A DNA stretch of 64,000 nucleotides from positions 17,509-81,508 of the IMG/VR virus record IMGVR_UViG_3300046804_005146; one strand, written 5' to 3'. Positions 1 to 8,346 of this stretch are shown in pieces. Origin of the DNA: a virus. Below the pieces are notes generated by a model. That model worked only from the letters and a program-made list of their open reading frames with translations, searched no databases and was not told the DNA's origin. Position numbers and translations under genes: made by a program. Numbering within the stretch: position 1 is the first letter of the stretch; each line of letters starts with the position of its first letter.

Positions 1-319
1 ATCTTAATATATCAGAACGTTGACCAAAGTTTTTGCAACTTAAAAATAAATTCTTGTTATTGAAGTCAATTGTTTCAACCTCTTTATCAGTCCATAATCT
101 GTATTCGTAATCTGGGTTAGCAGATTTAACTGAATCCATATACTTTTTTAAATTACTGTCCGGCTCACTACCCAACCAAATTTGGTGAATTATTTTAGGT
201 ATCACTTTAGCACCTGACGTTTGTCTATTATTAAAAAGGTATTCAAGTAATTGCCATTTTTCCGGTAAATTTTTATCTCTATAACTAGAGCTTCTAGCCA
301 TTAATTCATTAAATTTCAT
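1..319 (-). CDS. Glycosyltransferase with GT32/OCH1-like N terminus (partial)
   Basis: The gene starts at 319 on the minus strand and runs off the left edge, so only about the first 106 residues are visible. Residues around 40-50 read IPKIIHQIWLG, the hallmark N-terminal motif of Gly_transf_sug / OCH1-type (GT32) sugar transferases, followed by a segment with YEYRLWTDKE typical of the same fold. The catalytic DxD lies outside the window. Its start overlaps the stop of the upstream gene by 4 nt (ATGA), making it the last visible member of a nine-gene glycosyltransferase operon. Fold assignment is good; the sugar and acceptor are unknown. Confidence 0.8.
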   Translation of the reverse strand, partial: MKFNELMARSSSYRDKNLPEKWQLLEYLFNNRQTSGAKVIPKIIHQIWLGSEPDSNLKKYMDSVKSANPDYEYRLWTDKEVETIDFNNKNLFLSCKNFGQRSDILR

Positions 320-1089
320 AGTATAAATTTCTCCACATTTGGTAAATTGATATAAAGATCACTATCATCTCTGTCTGGTTTAAGCTTCCACATGCCACCT
401 TCTTTAGTAAAAGGCATAATAATTCTTTTATGATTTCCTAAAAATGCAGCCCACCAAGAAAATGATGATTGTGATGTTGCTATATTTTCACTACAAAGCA
501 GTGTCGTAAAATCTACCATACCTCTTTTATCACTGTGATGTTCAAATTTATCTACATACCCTTCAGTATTTAAAGTGCACCCATCACTAATTAATCTTCT
601 AACTGTTTCGCAGTTAGAGTTATCTGTTACTATAATAATGTCTTTAAATCCAGAGCTATCTATCATTTTTCTATAAAAATCGTAACCTAAAAATTTACCT
701 ATTTCTATATAATCTGTCTCTCTAACATGTACCACTAATTTATCTTTATTTGTTACAATTGGTTGTATGTTAAAAAAATACTTTAAACTTTGTTGGTGAA
801 AATAATAATATAATGTTTTCTGTACAAAAGAGTCAACGATAATATCTCTATCAGTTAACAGTAACTCATCATAGTTTACGTGATTATTACCGTAACTACG
901 CGTATGAATAGGGTTAACCGGTTTTACAGCTTCATTCATACTACCTGTAACATTAAAGTTAGGTAACGGTGGTGTGTATAATTTACATCCTTTGTCTTTT
1001 GCCAAACAGTATCCAAAGGCAAATTGAAATAATCTATTACCCATTCTACCCCAATCATCATATTGTACGAAAACACTCACCAGTAACAT
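316..1089 (-). CDS. GT11-like (alpha-1,2-fucosyltransferase family) glycosyltransferase
   Basis: 257 residues. The N terminus has WGRMGNRLFQFAFGYCLA, matching the GRxGNQxFQyA motif of GT11 fucosyltransferases. The middle has HVRETDY, corresponding to the family's HxRRGDY nucleotide-sugar motif but with the second Arg and the Gly changed to E and T. The C-terminal part has SSFSWWAAFLG, the conserved SSFSWWAA block. Expected reaction is transfer of fucose or a related sugar from a GDP-sugar. It overlaps both neighbours in the operon (13 nt upstream, 4 nt downstream). The altered HxRxxDY motif makes donor specificity uncertain. Confidence 0.85.
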   Translation of the reverse strand: MLLVSVFVQYDDWGRMGNRLFQFAFGYCLAKDKGCKLYTPPLPNFNVTGSMNEAVKPVNPIHTRSYGNNHVNYDELLLTDRDIIVDSFVQKTLYYYFHQQSLKYFFNIQPIVTNKDKLVVHVRETDYIEIGKFLGYDFYRKMIDSSGFKDIIIVTDNSNCETVRRLISDGCTLNTEGYVDKFEHHSDKRGMVDFTTLLCSENIATSQSSFSWWAAFLGNHKRIIMPFTKEGGMWKLKPDRDDSDLYINLPNVEKFIL

Positions 1090-1919
1090 CCTCCTTCCAC
1101 TAAATCTTTCTTTTCAGGTATTTCATGTTTCATAGGCTCTGTCCAATGTTCATTGAATAGTGGTTGAAATTCTTTTATCTCTTTCCATCTTTGACCTTTT
1201 ATACCAAAAAGTATTTGAGTAGCTCCACCTAAATGTATACCGGCTTTACCTAATCGTTTGCATTCAGCTGCTAATAAAAACGATGTGTAGCCTGTGCCTA
1301 TAATAGCTACATCAAATGTTTCTTTACGTATAGCTTCTATATAAAATTTATACACTTCATCAGAAGTTTTATATTTGTTTGTAGATGTAATTTTTAAAGC
1401 AAACGGATATTTTAAAACTTTTAAAGTGAAATTAGGTATTATTTTTCCTTTCCAAATTCTTTCTAAATTAGAAAAGTTTTGACGAATAGAGTCTCCGAAA
1501 GGACTTATAACCAACACTACTTTATTTTCTAGATATTTAGTCCACGGTTTTTCAAAAAAATATGGTTCTAAATGTTGTAGCTGCGTAAAATATGTATTTT
1601 TAGAGCAATATTTTTCAAAAACAAATTTTTCAAAATCTGGAATTACTCTATTCCAAATAGGTAATAAATCTGCTATAGATAGAGCGTTTTTCATATCTGC
1701 AGCAAACTGTTTAGTTGTTTCCGGTGTATAAGGATACAACCCAGCAATATCTTCTACTTCATGCTGTAAATGAGGTAAAAAATTATTTGCAGAGTTTAAT
1801 AAATGATCGCAATATAACAGATTCAACTCTGTTACACCTATTTTACCTGCGCATAATGGTTTATTGTTCTTTAAATAATGAGAGATAAAATTGTTTCCAT
1901 CAACAACCATTGTTCTCAT
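1077..1919 (-). CDS. Putative GT-D-like glycosyltransferase, function unknown
   Basis: 280 residues with no strong motif that I recognise outright. The layout resembles GT-D fold (DUF1792-type) proteins: an N-terminal KIGVTELN segment near residue 27 resembling their xGRxGxxE motif, a central VVLVISPFGDSI strand-turn, and a C-terminal FDVAIIGTGYTSFLLAAEC stretch followed by KAGIHLGGATQILFGIKG. These suggest a Rossmann-like sugar-binding end. The gene lies in a run of overlapping glycosyltransferase genes (20 nt overlap with the gene upstream), which supports a role in the same glycan pathway. The family call is inference; the coding call is firm. Confidence 0.6.
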   Translation of the reverse strand: MRTMVVDGNNFISHYLKNNKPLCAGKIGVTELNLLYCDHLLNSANNFLPHLQHEVEDIAGLYPYTPETTKQFAADMKNALSIADLLPIWNRVIPDFEKFVFEKYCSKNTYFTQLQHLEPYFFEKPWTKYLENKVVLVISPFGDSIRQNFSNLERIWKGKIIPNFTLKVLKYPFALKITSTNKYKTSDEVYKFYIEAIRKETFDVAIIGTGYTSFLLAAECKRLGKAGIHLGGATQILFGIKGQRWKEIKEFQPLFNEHWTEPMKHEIPEKKDLVEGGCYW

Positions 1920-2685
1920 ATATAATGTATGTCTGTGTATTACTCCACCATACCTTATCTCCCAACAAAGCTTTAATATCCATAGTGCTTCTATTTTCTT
2001 GCACTTTTAACCAGCGTTCATGTAATCCTTCATAGCCTTGATAATACACTTCTTTAAAAATTACATCTTCCTCGTAATAGTAAGCATAATGTTTGAATCT
2101 TTGAGGTAATAACAGCCCTGGTCCGTTTTTACCTTTTAACGTAGGTGGTTCATGTTTTTCAAATTCTTCACCAAACCATGCCCACAATCTCCTATAAGGT
2201 ACACGTCTACCTTCACCCCATTCACCTATGACTTTTTGATTTGGACCGACATAATAGTCGCATAAAAAGCACCCCGTCTTACCTTCTTTTTGAATTAACA
2301 GTTGTTCTGCCGCATCCAAATCTTTTGCATCCCACTGTTCATCAACGTCAATCTGCCAGAGAAAACATTTATCTGTTATGCGTTTAATTTCTGATATAGC
2401 TGCGTTAACTTGTTGGTCTTTACTATCCCAAGGTCTATCTACAGGTCTCAATACTCTAATTTTAGCATTTACATACTTATCTAAAAACTCGGTAGTGCCG
2501 TCTACAGAGCAGAAATTAGAATGAAATATGTCAGGTATAGGTTTACACCAATTGGTTGATCCTCCTGGGTTAGCCACTCCTTCAACTATGATCCAATGAT
2601 CAAAATTTTTGATCATATTTTCATAAAAGTTGTTGTGTAGTAAATGTTTAAAGCCGTTTAATACTATGGTGAATGCAATTCTCAT
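1900..2685 (-). CDS. Putative GT-A type glycosyltransferase
   Basis: 261 residues. The N terminus (MRIAFTIVLNGFKHLL) is followed by DHWIIVEGVANPGGST and, near residue 115, LWQIDVDEQW. DVDE fits the metal-binding DxD of GT-A enzymes. The combination of an initial IVLNG strand, a WIIVEG strand and a DxDE motif resembles bacterial GT2- or GT17-like proteins. It overlaps the upstream gene by 4 nt and the downstream gene by 20 nt. The acceptor and sugar are not predictable. Confidence 0.7.
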   Translation of the reverse strand: MRIAFTIVLNGFKHLLHNNFYENMIKNFDHWIIVEGVANPGGSTNWCKPIPDIFHSNFCSVDGTTEFLDKYVNAKIRVLRPVDRPWDSKDQQVNAAISEIKRITDKCFLWQIDVDEQWDAKDLDAAEQLLIQKEGKTGCFLCDYYVGPNQKVIGEWGEGRRVPYRRLWAWFGEEFEKHEPPTLKGKNGPGLLLPQRFKHYAYYYEEDVIFKEVYYQGYEGLHERWLKVQENRSTMDIKALLGDKVWWSNTQTYIIYENNGC

Positions 2686-3377
2686 TTAATTATCCAGTTT
2701 GATTTGAAGGTTGGTGTTGGGTGATTTTCTTTCTTTAATAATATCTTTTTATTAGGTATATTCAACTGTTCGACAAAATTAGCCATAGCACTATCTACTA
2801 ATGCAATACAATTAGCTTTTTCAATAATTTTACGCCAATAAAAAATACTGTGTTTATCATTAATTTCTATAATTTGATGTTTACTTTCAAATTTAACATT
2901 TAATTGTCCTCTAGAATGTTTAATACCGACAAGATCATATTTTTCTTGTTTAACATACAAATCATAAACTTCATTTTCTTTTTCTATATTTCTATTGTAA
3001 GTTAATGACCATTTTTTATCAAAAGGTACTTTAGCTTTTCTATATTTAAATTCATCAAATTTTTCAGGTCCAAATCCATCGCCTTCTTTTACATACTCAT
3101 CTGTAACCATGCTACCAGGAAATGTTGCAGCTAAATCAAAAATAGCATCAGGTTTGTAATTAATTAAAGTGCCTTTAGCTTGTGGTACACAATTGTAAAC
3201 ATCATCTGTTACCGGTAAAAAACTAACATAAGGTGCAGCTTCAGTAAACATACTAACATACTGATGAAATATAGGCCAAATTACCTTTACACCTAACTCG
3301 TTATAATAACTTGCTATAGGTAAGCATATTATTAAATCTCCAAGTTTACCAGGTTGGATTATACCTACTGTTTTCAT
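2682..3377 (-). CDS. GT9/heptosyltransferase-like glycosyltransferase
   Basis: 231 residues. It begins MKTVGIIQPGKLGDLIICLPIASYY, the classic GxxGDxxxxxP start of GT9 (ADP-heptose:LPS heptosyltransferase-like) GT-B enzymes. The second half has IEKANCIALVDSAMANFVEQL, corresponding to the C-terminal Rossmann domain where GT9 proteins have an S-A-xx-H/N-x-A motif. At 231 residues it is shorter than cellular heptosyltransferases (about 320-350), so the GT-B fold is compact. It overlaps both neighbours by 4 nt. Confidence 0.7.
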   Translation of the reverse strand: MKTVGIIQPGKLGDLIICLPIASYYNELGVKVIWPIFHQYVSMFTEAAPYVSFLPVTDDVYNCVPQAKGTLINYKPDAIFDLAATFPGSMVTDEYVKEGDGFGPEKFDEFKYRKAKVPFDKKWSLTYNRNIEKENEVYDLYVKQEKYDLVGIKHSRGQLNVKFESKHQIIEINDKHSIFYWRKIIEKANCIALVDSAMANFVEQLNIPNKKILLKKENHPTPTFKSNWIIK

Positions 3378-3970
3378 ATTTTAATAGACGATTTATAAAC
3401 TCCGGTGTATACTCCTTCTTGAATTGCAGGTCTAGTGTAACAAGATCTTAACCCTTCTTTTTCAATCATTTCATTTAAAAAGTGATCTGGTGTTTTTGGA
3501 TTAATACTCCAATGCTTTAATATTTTTCTAACCGCGTCTAAAGTTACCATATAGCAGTGAGCACAACGTGTTCTATAATCAGGGTGATAATAAACATGTT
3601 TACCTTCTATATTTTCATATGGTTCTATTTCACAACAAGTACCATGAAACATAATATCTCCTTTTAACCCTCTAAACTCCTTTAAAAAAATCTCTTCATA
3701 TTTCCTATATTCTTTCCATAACACTACATCATCTTCAAATATAGTAGCTATTTCTACATTGTTCTTATCCATGTGTTCAAAAACGTATTTGTGCTTAAGA
3801 TACAAAGAGTATTCTCTAATATTAATAAATCTATGTTGCTCAGGTAGTTCGATGTGTTCTGGTAAATACCCGGTAACCCAAATGGGATCAATATTTAGAA
3901 GTTTGAAACAGTGATCTAAATATTTTTTACGTTGAGTTAGTGGTGTGTGATGTAAAACGTAGTAATTCAA
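3374..3970 (-). CDS. GT25-like glycosyltransferase
   Basis: 198 residues. It starts MNYYVLHHTPLTQRKKYLDHC, like the start of GT25 (LPS beta-1,4-galactosyltransferase/procollagen galactosyltransferase) proteins, where a short strand is followed by the basic R-K-x-x-L helix. Near residue 78 it has ATIFEDDVVL, the ExD/EDD motif of that family, and a later HCYMVTLDAVRKIL segment fitting the conserved G-Y-x-I/V-S helix. It overlaps both neighbours by 4 nt. GT25 enzymes in Proteobacteria act on LPS, which would fit surface-sugar modification, but the acceptor is unknown. Confidence 0.75.
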   Translation of the reverse strand: MNYYVLHHTPLTQRKKYLDHCFKLLNIDPIWVTGYLPEHIELPEQHRFINIREYSLYLKHKYVFEHMDKNNVEIATIFEDDVVLWKEYRKYEEIFLKEFRGLKGDIMFHGTCCEIEPYENIEGKHVYYHPDYRTRCAHCYMVTLDAVRKILKHWSINPKTPDHFLNEMIEKEGLRSCYTRPAIQEGVYTGVYKSSIKI

Positions 3971-4716
3971 ATTGCACCTCCTTGGGTGTCAACTTTACTC
4001 CAGTCAGGAGTAACACCGGTACGTATACTAACAATCTTAACATCGTTAATTCTTTCTTGAACTAAATCGTACCATAATTTATCGCTTATTTTATTAGTAT
4101 CAGCTATTGCCATTCTATCTGCTACCCCGTCTTTTTTATCTTTACCTAGTACCCAATGACGGTGTTCTATCATAATATCACCACGATACTTAAGTCTACC
4201 TACTGATGAGAACACTTGATGTAACCATTGATCGACCCAGTTAATTTTAAACTCTTCTCTCATGAACTTACCGTCCATTATATTTGCATACTCTCTATGA
4301 CAGAAAAAATTAACGGCTAATTTTTCGCCATGATATCCATCGTTACAATGTATTCCTAAAATTTTATCATCTGGTGCATTTTTAAATTCTGTTAATAGCA
4401 TTTCATCCCAATTAGGTGTCTTGAATACCATATCATCACCTATCATTGAAATAATTTCTTCATTAGACGCAGCTACACATTCATTCCACATTTTACCGAG
4501 ACCTATAAATTTACCTTCATTGTGAATGTTAACTATTTTAACGCAAGGTATAGCATTAGCTACCTTTGTAATGATTGGTAATGTGGGATCATCGTCATCC
4601 ACACCAAAATAGATATTAACGTTATTAATATCTTTAACAGTGGTTAAAATAGACATTAACATTGTTAAACGTCTGTTCATTCGTTCACGAGATGGTACTA
4701 ATATTGCAATTTTCAT
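3967..4716 (-). CDS. GT2-like glycosyltransferase
   Basis: 249 residues with the GT-A start MKIAILVPSRERMNRR, an early acidic cluster (FGVDDDDPTL) and a second acidic pair ISMIGDDMVF at the usual DxD position near residue 94. A C-terminal WVDQWLHQVF / IMIEHRHW segment fits the acceptor-side region of GT2 enzymes, where a His is often a metal ligand. 4-nt overlaps with both neighbours place it inside the operon. Donor and acceptor cannot be read from sequence. Confidence 0.75.
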   Translation of the reverse strand: MKIAILVPSRERMNRRLTMLMSILTTVKDINNVNIYFGVDDDDPTLPIITKVANAIPCVKIVNIHNEGKFIGLGKMWNECVAASNEEIISMIGDDMVFKTPNWDEMLLTEFKNAPDDKILGIHCNDGYHGEKLAVNFFCHREYANIMDGKFMREEFKINWVDQWLHQVFSSVGRLKYRGDIMIEHRHWVLGKDKKDGVADRMAIADTNKISDKLWYDLVQERINDVKIVSIRTGVTPDWSKVDTQGGAI

Positions 4717-5978
4717 TCTGGATATCCTTTGTCAAATTCATCAAAAACCTGACCGACAAACTCACCGTCAGGTAAAGCCACGTGAGGCGGGAAAGGTTTC
4801 TTTTCTATATATGTGCAGTGCACTTGAGCTGCGTTTTTAATCAACGGGTATACTCTATCTGCTAAAAAGAACTGATCGCACGAATATTTGTCATATTGAT
4901 TCCAATTAGCAATCATACCCCGTATATTGTTTATATATCCTGGAGTACCTCCCCACAAACCACCTTGAATTGGAAATACGTGATTCTTATGATCTCTCAT
5001 AATATGGAAGGGTTGCTTTGAATCAATCCAATCAGTTACTGCCACTGCTTCTTTTCTATTAAATCTTGAGTCAGCATCTCTTATACAAAAACGTTTAACT
5101 GATAAATCGTCATTTACCCAGAAACGCCAGTACATACCTTCAAATGAGCCTAAACCACCTGGAGTTTGATAAACTTGGCAACCTAAACCATGTAGTTTTT
5201 TAGCAAACTCCATATCTATTGTCTTGTCAATATAGAATCTTAATTTCCACCCAGGGTAAACAGATTTTGCTAATTCAATATTTTTTAAAGCACCGTAACG
5301 ATATTTTTCTTTATTACCCCATAGACTTATTGAGATGATATTTGAACCGTTTAAGCTATATAAATATGCAAAGTCTTTTAATGTTTTAACATAATGATAC
5401 GAAACAGGTTCATTATACTCATCGTTATATACTGTATAGTTATGAGGATGTATACCTTCTAAATGATCAAATTTTATTTTCAATCTTCTCATTACAGACC
5501 CAAAAGTAACGTCACCGTAACCTGTTCTCTCTAGAGGTATTTCAGGTAAAGATGTAATTAAATTTCTACTTATACAATAACCAGCTCCACCAGAACAATA
5601 TTCAAAATCTTGACCCATTGCAGTGTATACTGGATTCAATGGGTCACTTTTTTTGTTTAAGACGTATCCCCAAACTCTATTAGGGTCAACGATTCTAAGC
5701 TTTTTCTTTAAATTTTCTGTAAAAATAAAAGTATCATTATCACAAAAACAGAACCAGTCATATTGTAAATGTTTGTAATTCTTAATTACATAATTGATAC
5801 CAAAAATTTGCTTCTCTTCATTACTTGCATATGTATCGTTATCTGTACATTTTAGTTTGTAATCACCCTCTTCATCAGTTAGATAAAGATACTCTTGACC
5901 TTTCAACCAAGTGTTTAGTTGATTATAATCCCTTTCAGGTTGATGTTTTGTTGTAAGTATTAAATACAGTACTTTCAT
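4713..5978 (-). CDS. Two-domain glycosyltransferase (GT31/fringe-like N half, second GT-A-like half)
   Basis: 421 residues made of two parts. Residues about 1-200 resemble GT31/fringe-type transferases: YDWFCFCDNDTFIF carries the DxD, followed by GGAGYCISRNL and GYGDVTFGSVMRRL, the conserved AGY and ED-V-xxG blocks. Residues about 210-421 form another sugar-transferase-like unit: LWGNKEKYRYGALKN, a GSFEGMYWRFWVNDD helix, then FCIRDADSRFNRKE with a DADS acidic motif, and MRDHKNHVFPIQGGLWGG. Two catalytic DxD-type motifs in one chain suggest transfer of two sugars. It overlaps the upstream gene by 44 nt. Confidence 0.75.
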   Translation of the reverse strand: MKVLYLILTTKHQPERDYNQLNTWLKGQEYLYLTDEEGDYKLKCTDNDTYASNEEKQIFGINYVIKNYKHLQYDWFCFCDNDTFIFTENLKKKLRIVDPNRVWGYVLNKKSDPLNPVYTAMGQDFEYCSGGAGYCISRNLITSLPEIPLERTGYGDVTFGSVMRRLKIKFDHLEGIHPHNYTVYNDEYNEPVSYHYVKTLKDFAYLYSLNGSNIISISLWGNKEKYRYGALKNIELAKSVYPGWKLRFYIDKTIDMEFAKKLHGLGCQVYQTPGGLGSFEGMYWRFWVNDDLSVKRFCIRDADSRFNRKEAVAVTDWIDSKQPFHIMRDHKNHVFPIQGGLWGGTPGYINNIRGMIANWNQYDKYSCDQFFLADRVYPLIKNAAQVHCTYIEKKPFPPHVALPDGEFVGQVFDEFDKGYPE

Positions 5979-6801
5979 TTTTCAATTTTTTAATGATTTG
6001 AATTACTTCTTCTTTACCAACAAAAGGAGGCTGATTAGGGTAATGGCCGTGTTTACGTAAGTAAATTTCTCTACCACCATACACGTTTTTAGCCCACTGT
6101 TCGGATTTATTTGCAATGGAAGAGTTATCTATAGCTCCCGGTGCTTCAGTTAAATACTCTGTGCTATCAGCTAAATCAGCAAACCACCAAAATGGTGGGT
6201 GGTAACCTGCTTTGATAATACGGTATGTATGGTCTACATGCTCCCATGCGTTATAAAATTCTTCATCAATATAACCTACCTTTTCTAAAACTTCTCTTGT
6301 AAAAAAAGAAAACATAGCTACTGTATGCTCATATAGTGCAATCTTCAAATCTTTACTATATTCTATAACAATTTTTGGATTAGGTTCACTGTGTTGATCT
6401 AATAAATGTCTGTTATGTAAATCAAAATTTTGAATAGTTTGTTTTCTATTAAAAGGAGAGCCAGGGCCGTAATTAAAGTGATGTATACCTGATAATTTAA
6501 ATGCTTTAATATACTTGTCGAATATTTCTCCGTTTTTAATAAGCATATCATCTTCAATAATAAAGATGTAATCGCAATCTTTATCATAAAGATATTTCAT
6601 GGCTTTATTTTTAGATTTACCTACCCCTAAATTTTTAGGATTATCTAACCAAACACCAAAAGATAAATCAAAATCGTTGATAGGGGATCCGTCATTTACA
6701 ACTACCAATTCATTAATTTTGCTGTATGGAATCGTGTTTAAAAGGTTGCGTAAGTAATCGGGTCTATTACAAGTAATGATGCCTACACCTATTTTAGCCA
6801 T
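5935..6801 (-). CDS. GT2 family glycosyltransferase
   Basis: 288 residues with a clear GT2 layout: MAKIGVGIITCNRPDYLRNLL at the N terminus, INELVVVNDGSP for the nucleotide-binding strand, and YIFIIEDDMLI with the EDD metal motif near residue 83. Later EEFYNAWEHVDHTYRIIKAGY matches the catalytic-base region of GT2 enzymes (ED/EH-x-D). It is the first gene of the minus-strand glycosyltransferase operon. No strong promoter is obvious just upstream (6802-6827); a weak ATTAAAATA-like element there may serve. Confidence 0.85.
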   Translation of the reverse strand: MAKIGVGIITCNRPDYLRNLLNTIPYSKINELVVVNDGSPINDFDLSFGVWLDNPKNLGVGKSKNKAMKYLYDKDCDYIFIIEDDMLIKNGEIFDKYIKAFKLSGIHHFNYGPGSPFNRKQTIQNFDLHNRHLLDQHSEPNPKIVIEYSKDLKIALYEHTVAMFSFFTREVLEKVGYIDEEFYNAWEHVDHTYRIIKAGYHPPFWWFADLADSTEYLTEAPGAIDNSSIANKSEQWAKNVYGGREIYLRKHGHYPNQPPFVGKEEVIQIIKKLKNESTVFNTYNKTST

Positions 6802-6811
6802 AAGCTATTTT

Positions 6812-6819
6812 AATAAATA
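6812..6819 (+). promoter_or_regulatory. Late-type promoter octamer AATAAATA
   Basis: AATAAATA lies 8 nt before the ATG at 6828 of the fibre/baseplate tip gene. It differs from the T4 late consensus TATAAATA only at the first base. Confidence 0.55.
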
Positions 6820-6827
6820 ATTGATAT

Positions 6828-7541
6828 ATGTCAACTACGAAGATTAACTTCAATCAACTTCCAGTAGCGGATGAAGTAAAGAATAACGATTACTTTATTA
6901 TTGATGATGAAGTTGTAACTAAAAGAGTTCAATTTACAAATATAGTTTTTGGTTTAGATAATGTAACATTTGCAAGTACTATTTCTGCTAACTCTACTGA
7001 TATAAATACCCTATCATCTGATGTAATTACATTATCAGGTGAGCTGTATCAGGAAGCTGATATATTAACTTCGTTAATTACAACTACCGTACAAGCTGCT
7101 ACCGGTTCTTTAGTTAACTTATTGTATCCAGTTGGTAGTATAAAATACACTGTAGCTAACGTTAGTCCAAGTGTAACGTTGCCTGGTACAAGTTGGATTC
7201 AAATTTCTCAGGGTAGATATATTGCTGGTGTTGGTACTGGTACAGATGCTAATAGTAATATATTTGAGGTTAGAGAAAGAGTTGTTGGTACTAATACTAC
7301 AGAGACTGAATACGTTCACACATTAACAACAGCAGAAATACCTGCTCATAGTCATACTATCAATCCATTGTATGCTGGTAATGCAGACGGTAATGACTCG
7401 TTTAAAGATGAAGGTACACCAAGAACTGTACCAGGCACTACTAATACATACTTTAATGCAACTAACAATGCAGGTGGAGGTAGTGCTCACAATAACAAGC
7501 CTCCTGTGTATGGTTTATACGTTTGGGAAAGAGTATCTTAA
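6828..7541 (+). CDS. Phage tail-fibre/baseplate tip protein with gp10/gp12-like C terminus
   Basis: 237 residues. The N terminus (TKINFNQLPVADEVKNNDYFIIDDE) resembles attachment segments that begin many marine T4-like fibre proteins. The C-terminal half has LLYPVGSIKYTV, a PGTSWIQISQGRYIAGVG turn, LTTAEIPAHSHTINP, and a final GGGSAHNNKPPVYGLYVWERVS. This is the arrangement of short tail fibre/baseplate collar domains of the T4 gp10/gp12 type, where HxH-containing loops can bind metal. It is the only plus-strand gene near the glycosyltransferase operon and diverges from it. Probably virion-associated and host-range related. Confidence 0.75.
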   Translation: MSTTKINFNQLPVADEVKNNDYFIIDDEVVTKRVQFTNIVFGLDNVTFASTISANSTDINTLSSDVITLSGELYQEADILTSLITTTVQAATGSLVNLLYPVGSIKYTVANVSPSVTLPGTSWIQISQGRYIAGVGTGTDANSNIFEVRERVVGTNTTETEYVHTLTTAEIPAHSHTINPLYAGNADGNDSFKDEGTPRTVPGTTNTYFNATNNAGGGSAHNNKPPVYGLYVWERVS

Positions 7542-8311
7542 CGTTTTGTCTTTTTGACGAAATCTTTAATTTTGTTTATCTCTTTCTTATAAGCCGTTTC
7601 ATTATTTGCAATCTTTTTTTGCTCTTTTAACAACGCTTCCATAGCTGTTAAATTTTCAGGATTGAAAAGATTATCAGGTGTTGAAGGATCTCCTCCAATA
7701 GGTTGACCGTCCTTATCAACATAAAACTTTATCATTTGAATTCTCTCAAGAGGATTACCAAATATTTCAATCATACCTGGTTGATCATTTTTAGGAAAGA
7801 AAGGGTTCTTACCACTGTTTAAGGTGTATTGATTGTATATTGCTTTAAAAATACTATCGATCTCTTTAATATAAACAGGGTCTATTTCTCTTTCTTTACT
7901 CTTATCTTCTTTAATGGGCACGGGAGCTACTTTAGTAATTGGTGTAAAGAAAATAATATCTAAAAATCTCATACTTTCTCTTACGATAGGTATACATTTA
8001 TCGATAAATTCTTTATCGATATCGCTGGTTTGTTTTTCCATACACCACATAGAATAGACAAGATTGTCTAAAGGACAGCGATCAAAAATTACATTGTCAG
8101 TTCTTTTATATTTTTGCAATTCATCAACCATAAAGTTGAGAATTTTCCATTGAGAGTCTTTAGTAGCGTTTTTACTGTGTGGTAGTTTTTCTTTCTTTAA
8201 AAGTTCTCTGTATGTAGAGCTTTCTTTCTTATAAACAGGCCATTCAGCTAAAAAATCGTTTATTAACGTAGTCTTACCTTGATTTGCAGAACCGGATATT
8301 GCTAGACGCAT
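7538..8311 (-). CDS. P-loop nucleoside/nucleotide kinase-like ATPase (NadR/AAA_28-like)
   Basis: 257 residues. The N terminus has a Walker A motif, ISGSANQGKTTL, at residues about 4-15. VIFDRCPLDNLVY near residue 75 matches the DR-xxxD motif of NadR-like/thymidylate-kinase-like P-loop enzymes, with a lid-like basic region later. This supports transfer of phosphate to a small molecule or nucleotide. The C-terminal 60 residues are charged and helical (KKIANNETAYKKEINKIK). It overlaps the end of the plus-strand fibre gene by 4 nt, tail to tail. The substrate is unknown. Confidence 0.7.
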   Translation of the reverse strand: MRLAISGSANQGKTTLINDFLAEWPVYKKESSTYRELLKKEKLPHSKNATKDSQWKILNFMVDELQKYKRTDNVIFDRCPLDNLVYSMWCMEKQTSDIDKEFIDKCIPIVRESMRFLDIIFFTPITKVAPVPIKEDKSKEREIDPVYIKEIDSIFKAIYNQYTLNSGKNPFFPKNDQPGMIEIFGNPLERIQMIKFYVDKDGQPIGGDPSTPDNLFNPENLTAMEALLKEQKKIANNETAYKKEINKIKDFVKKTKR

Positions 8312-8346
8312 TTAATAATTTAGATACGTCTGATATTAAATCAATA

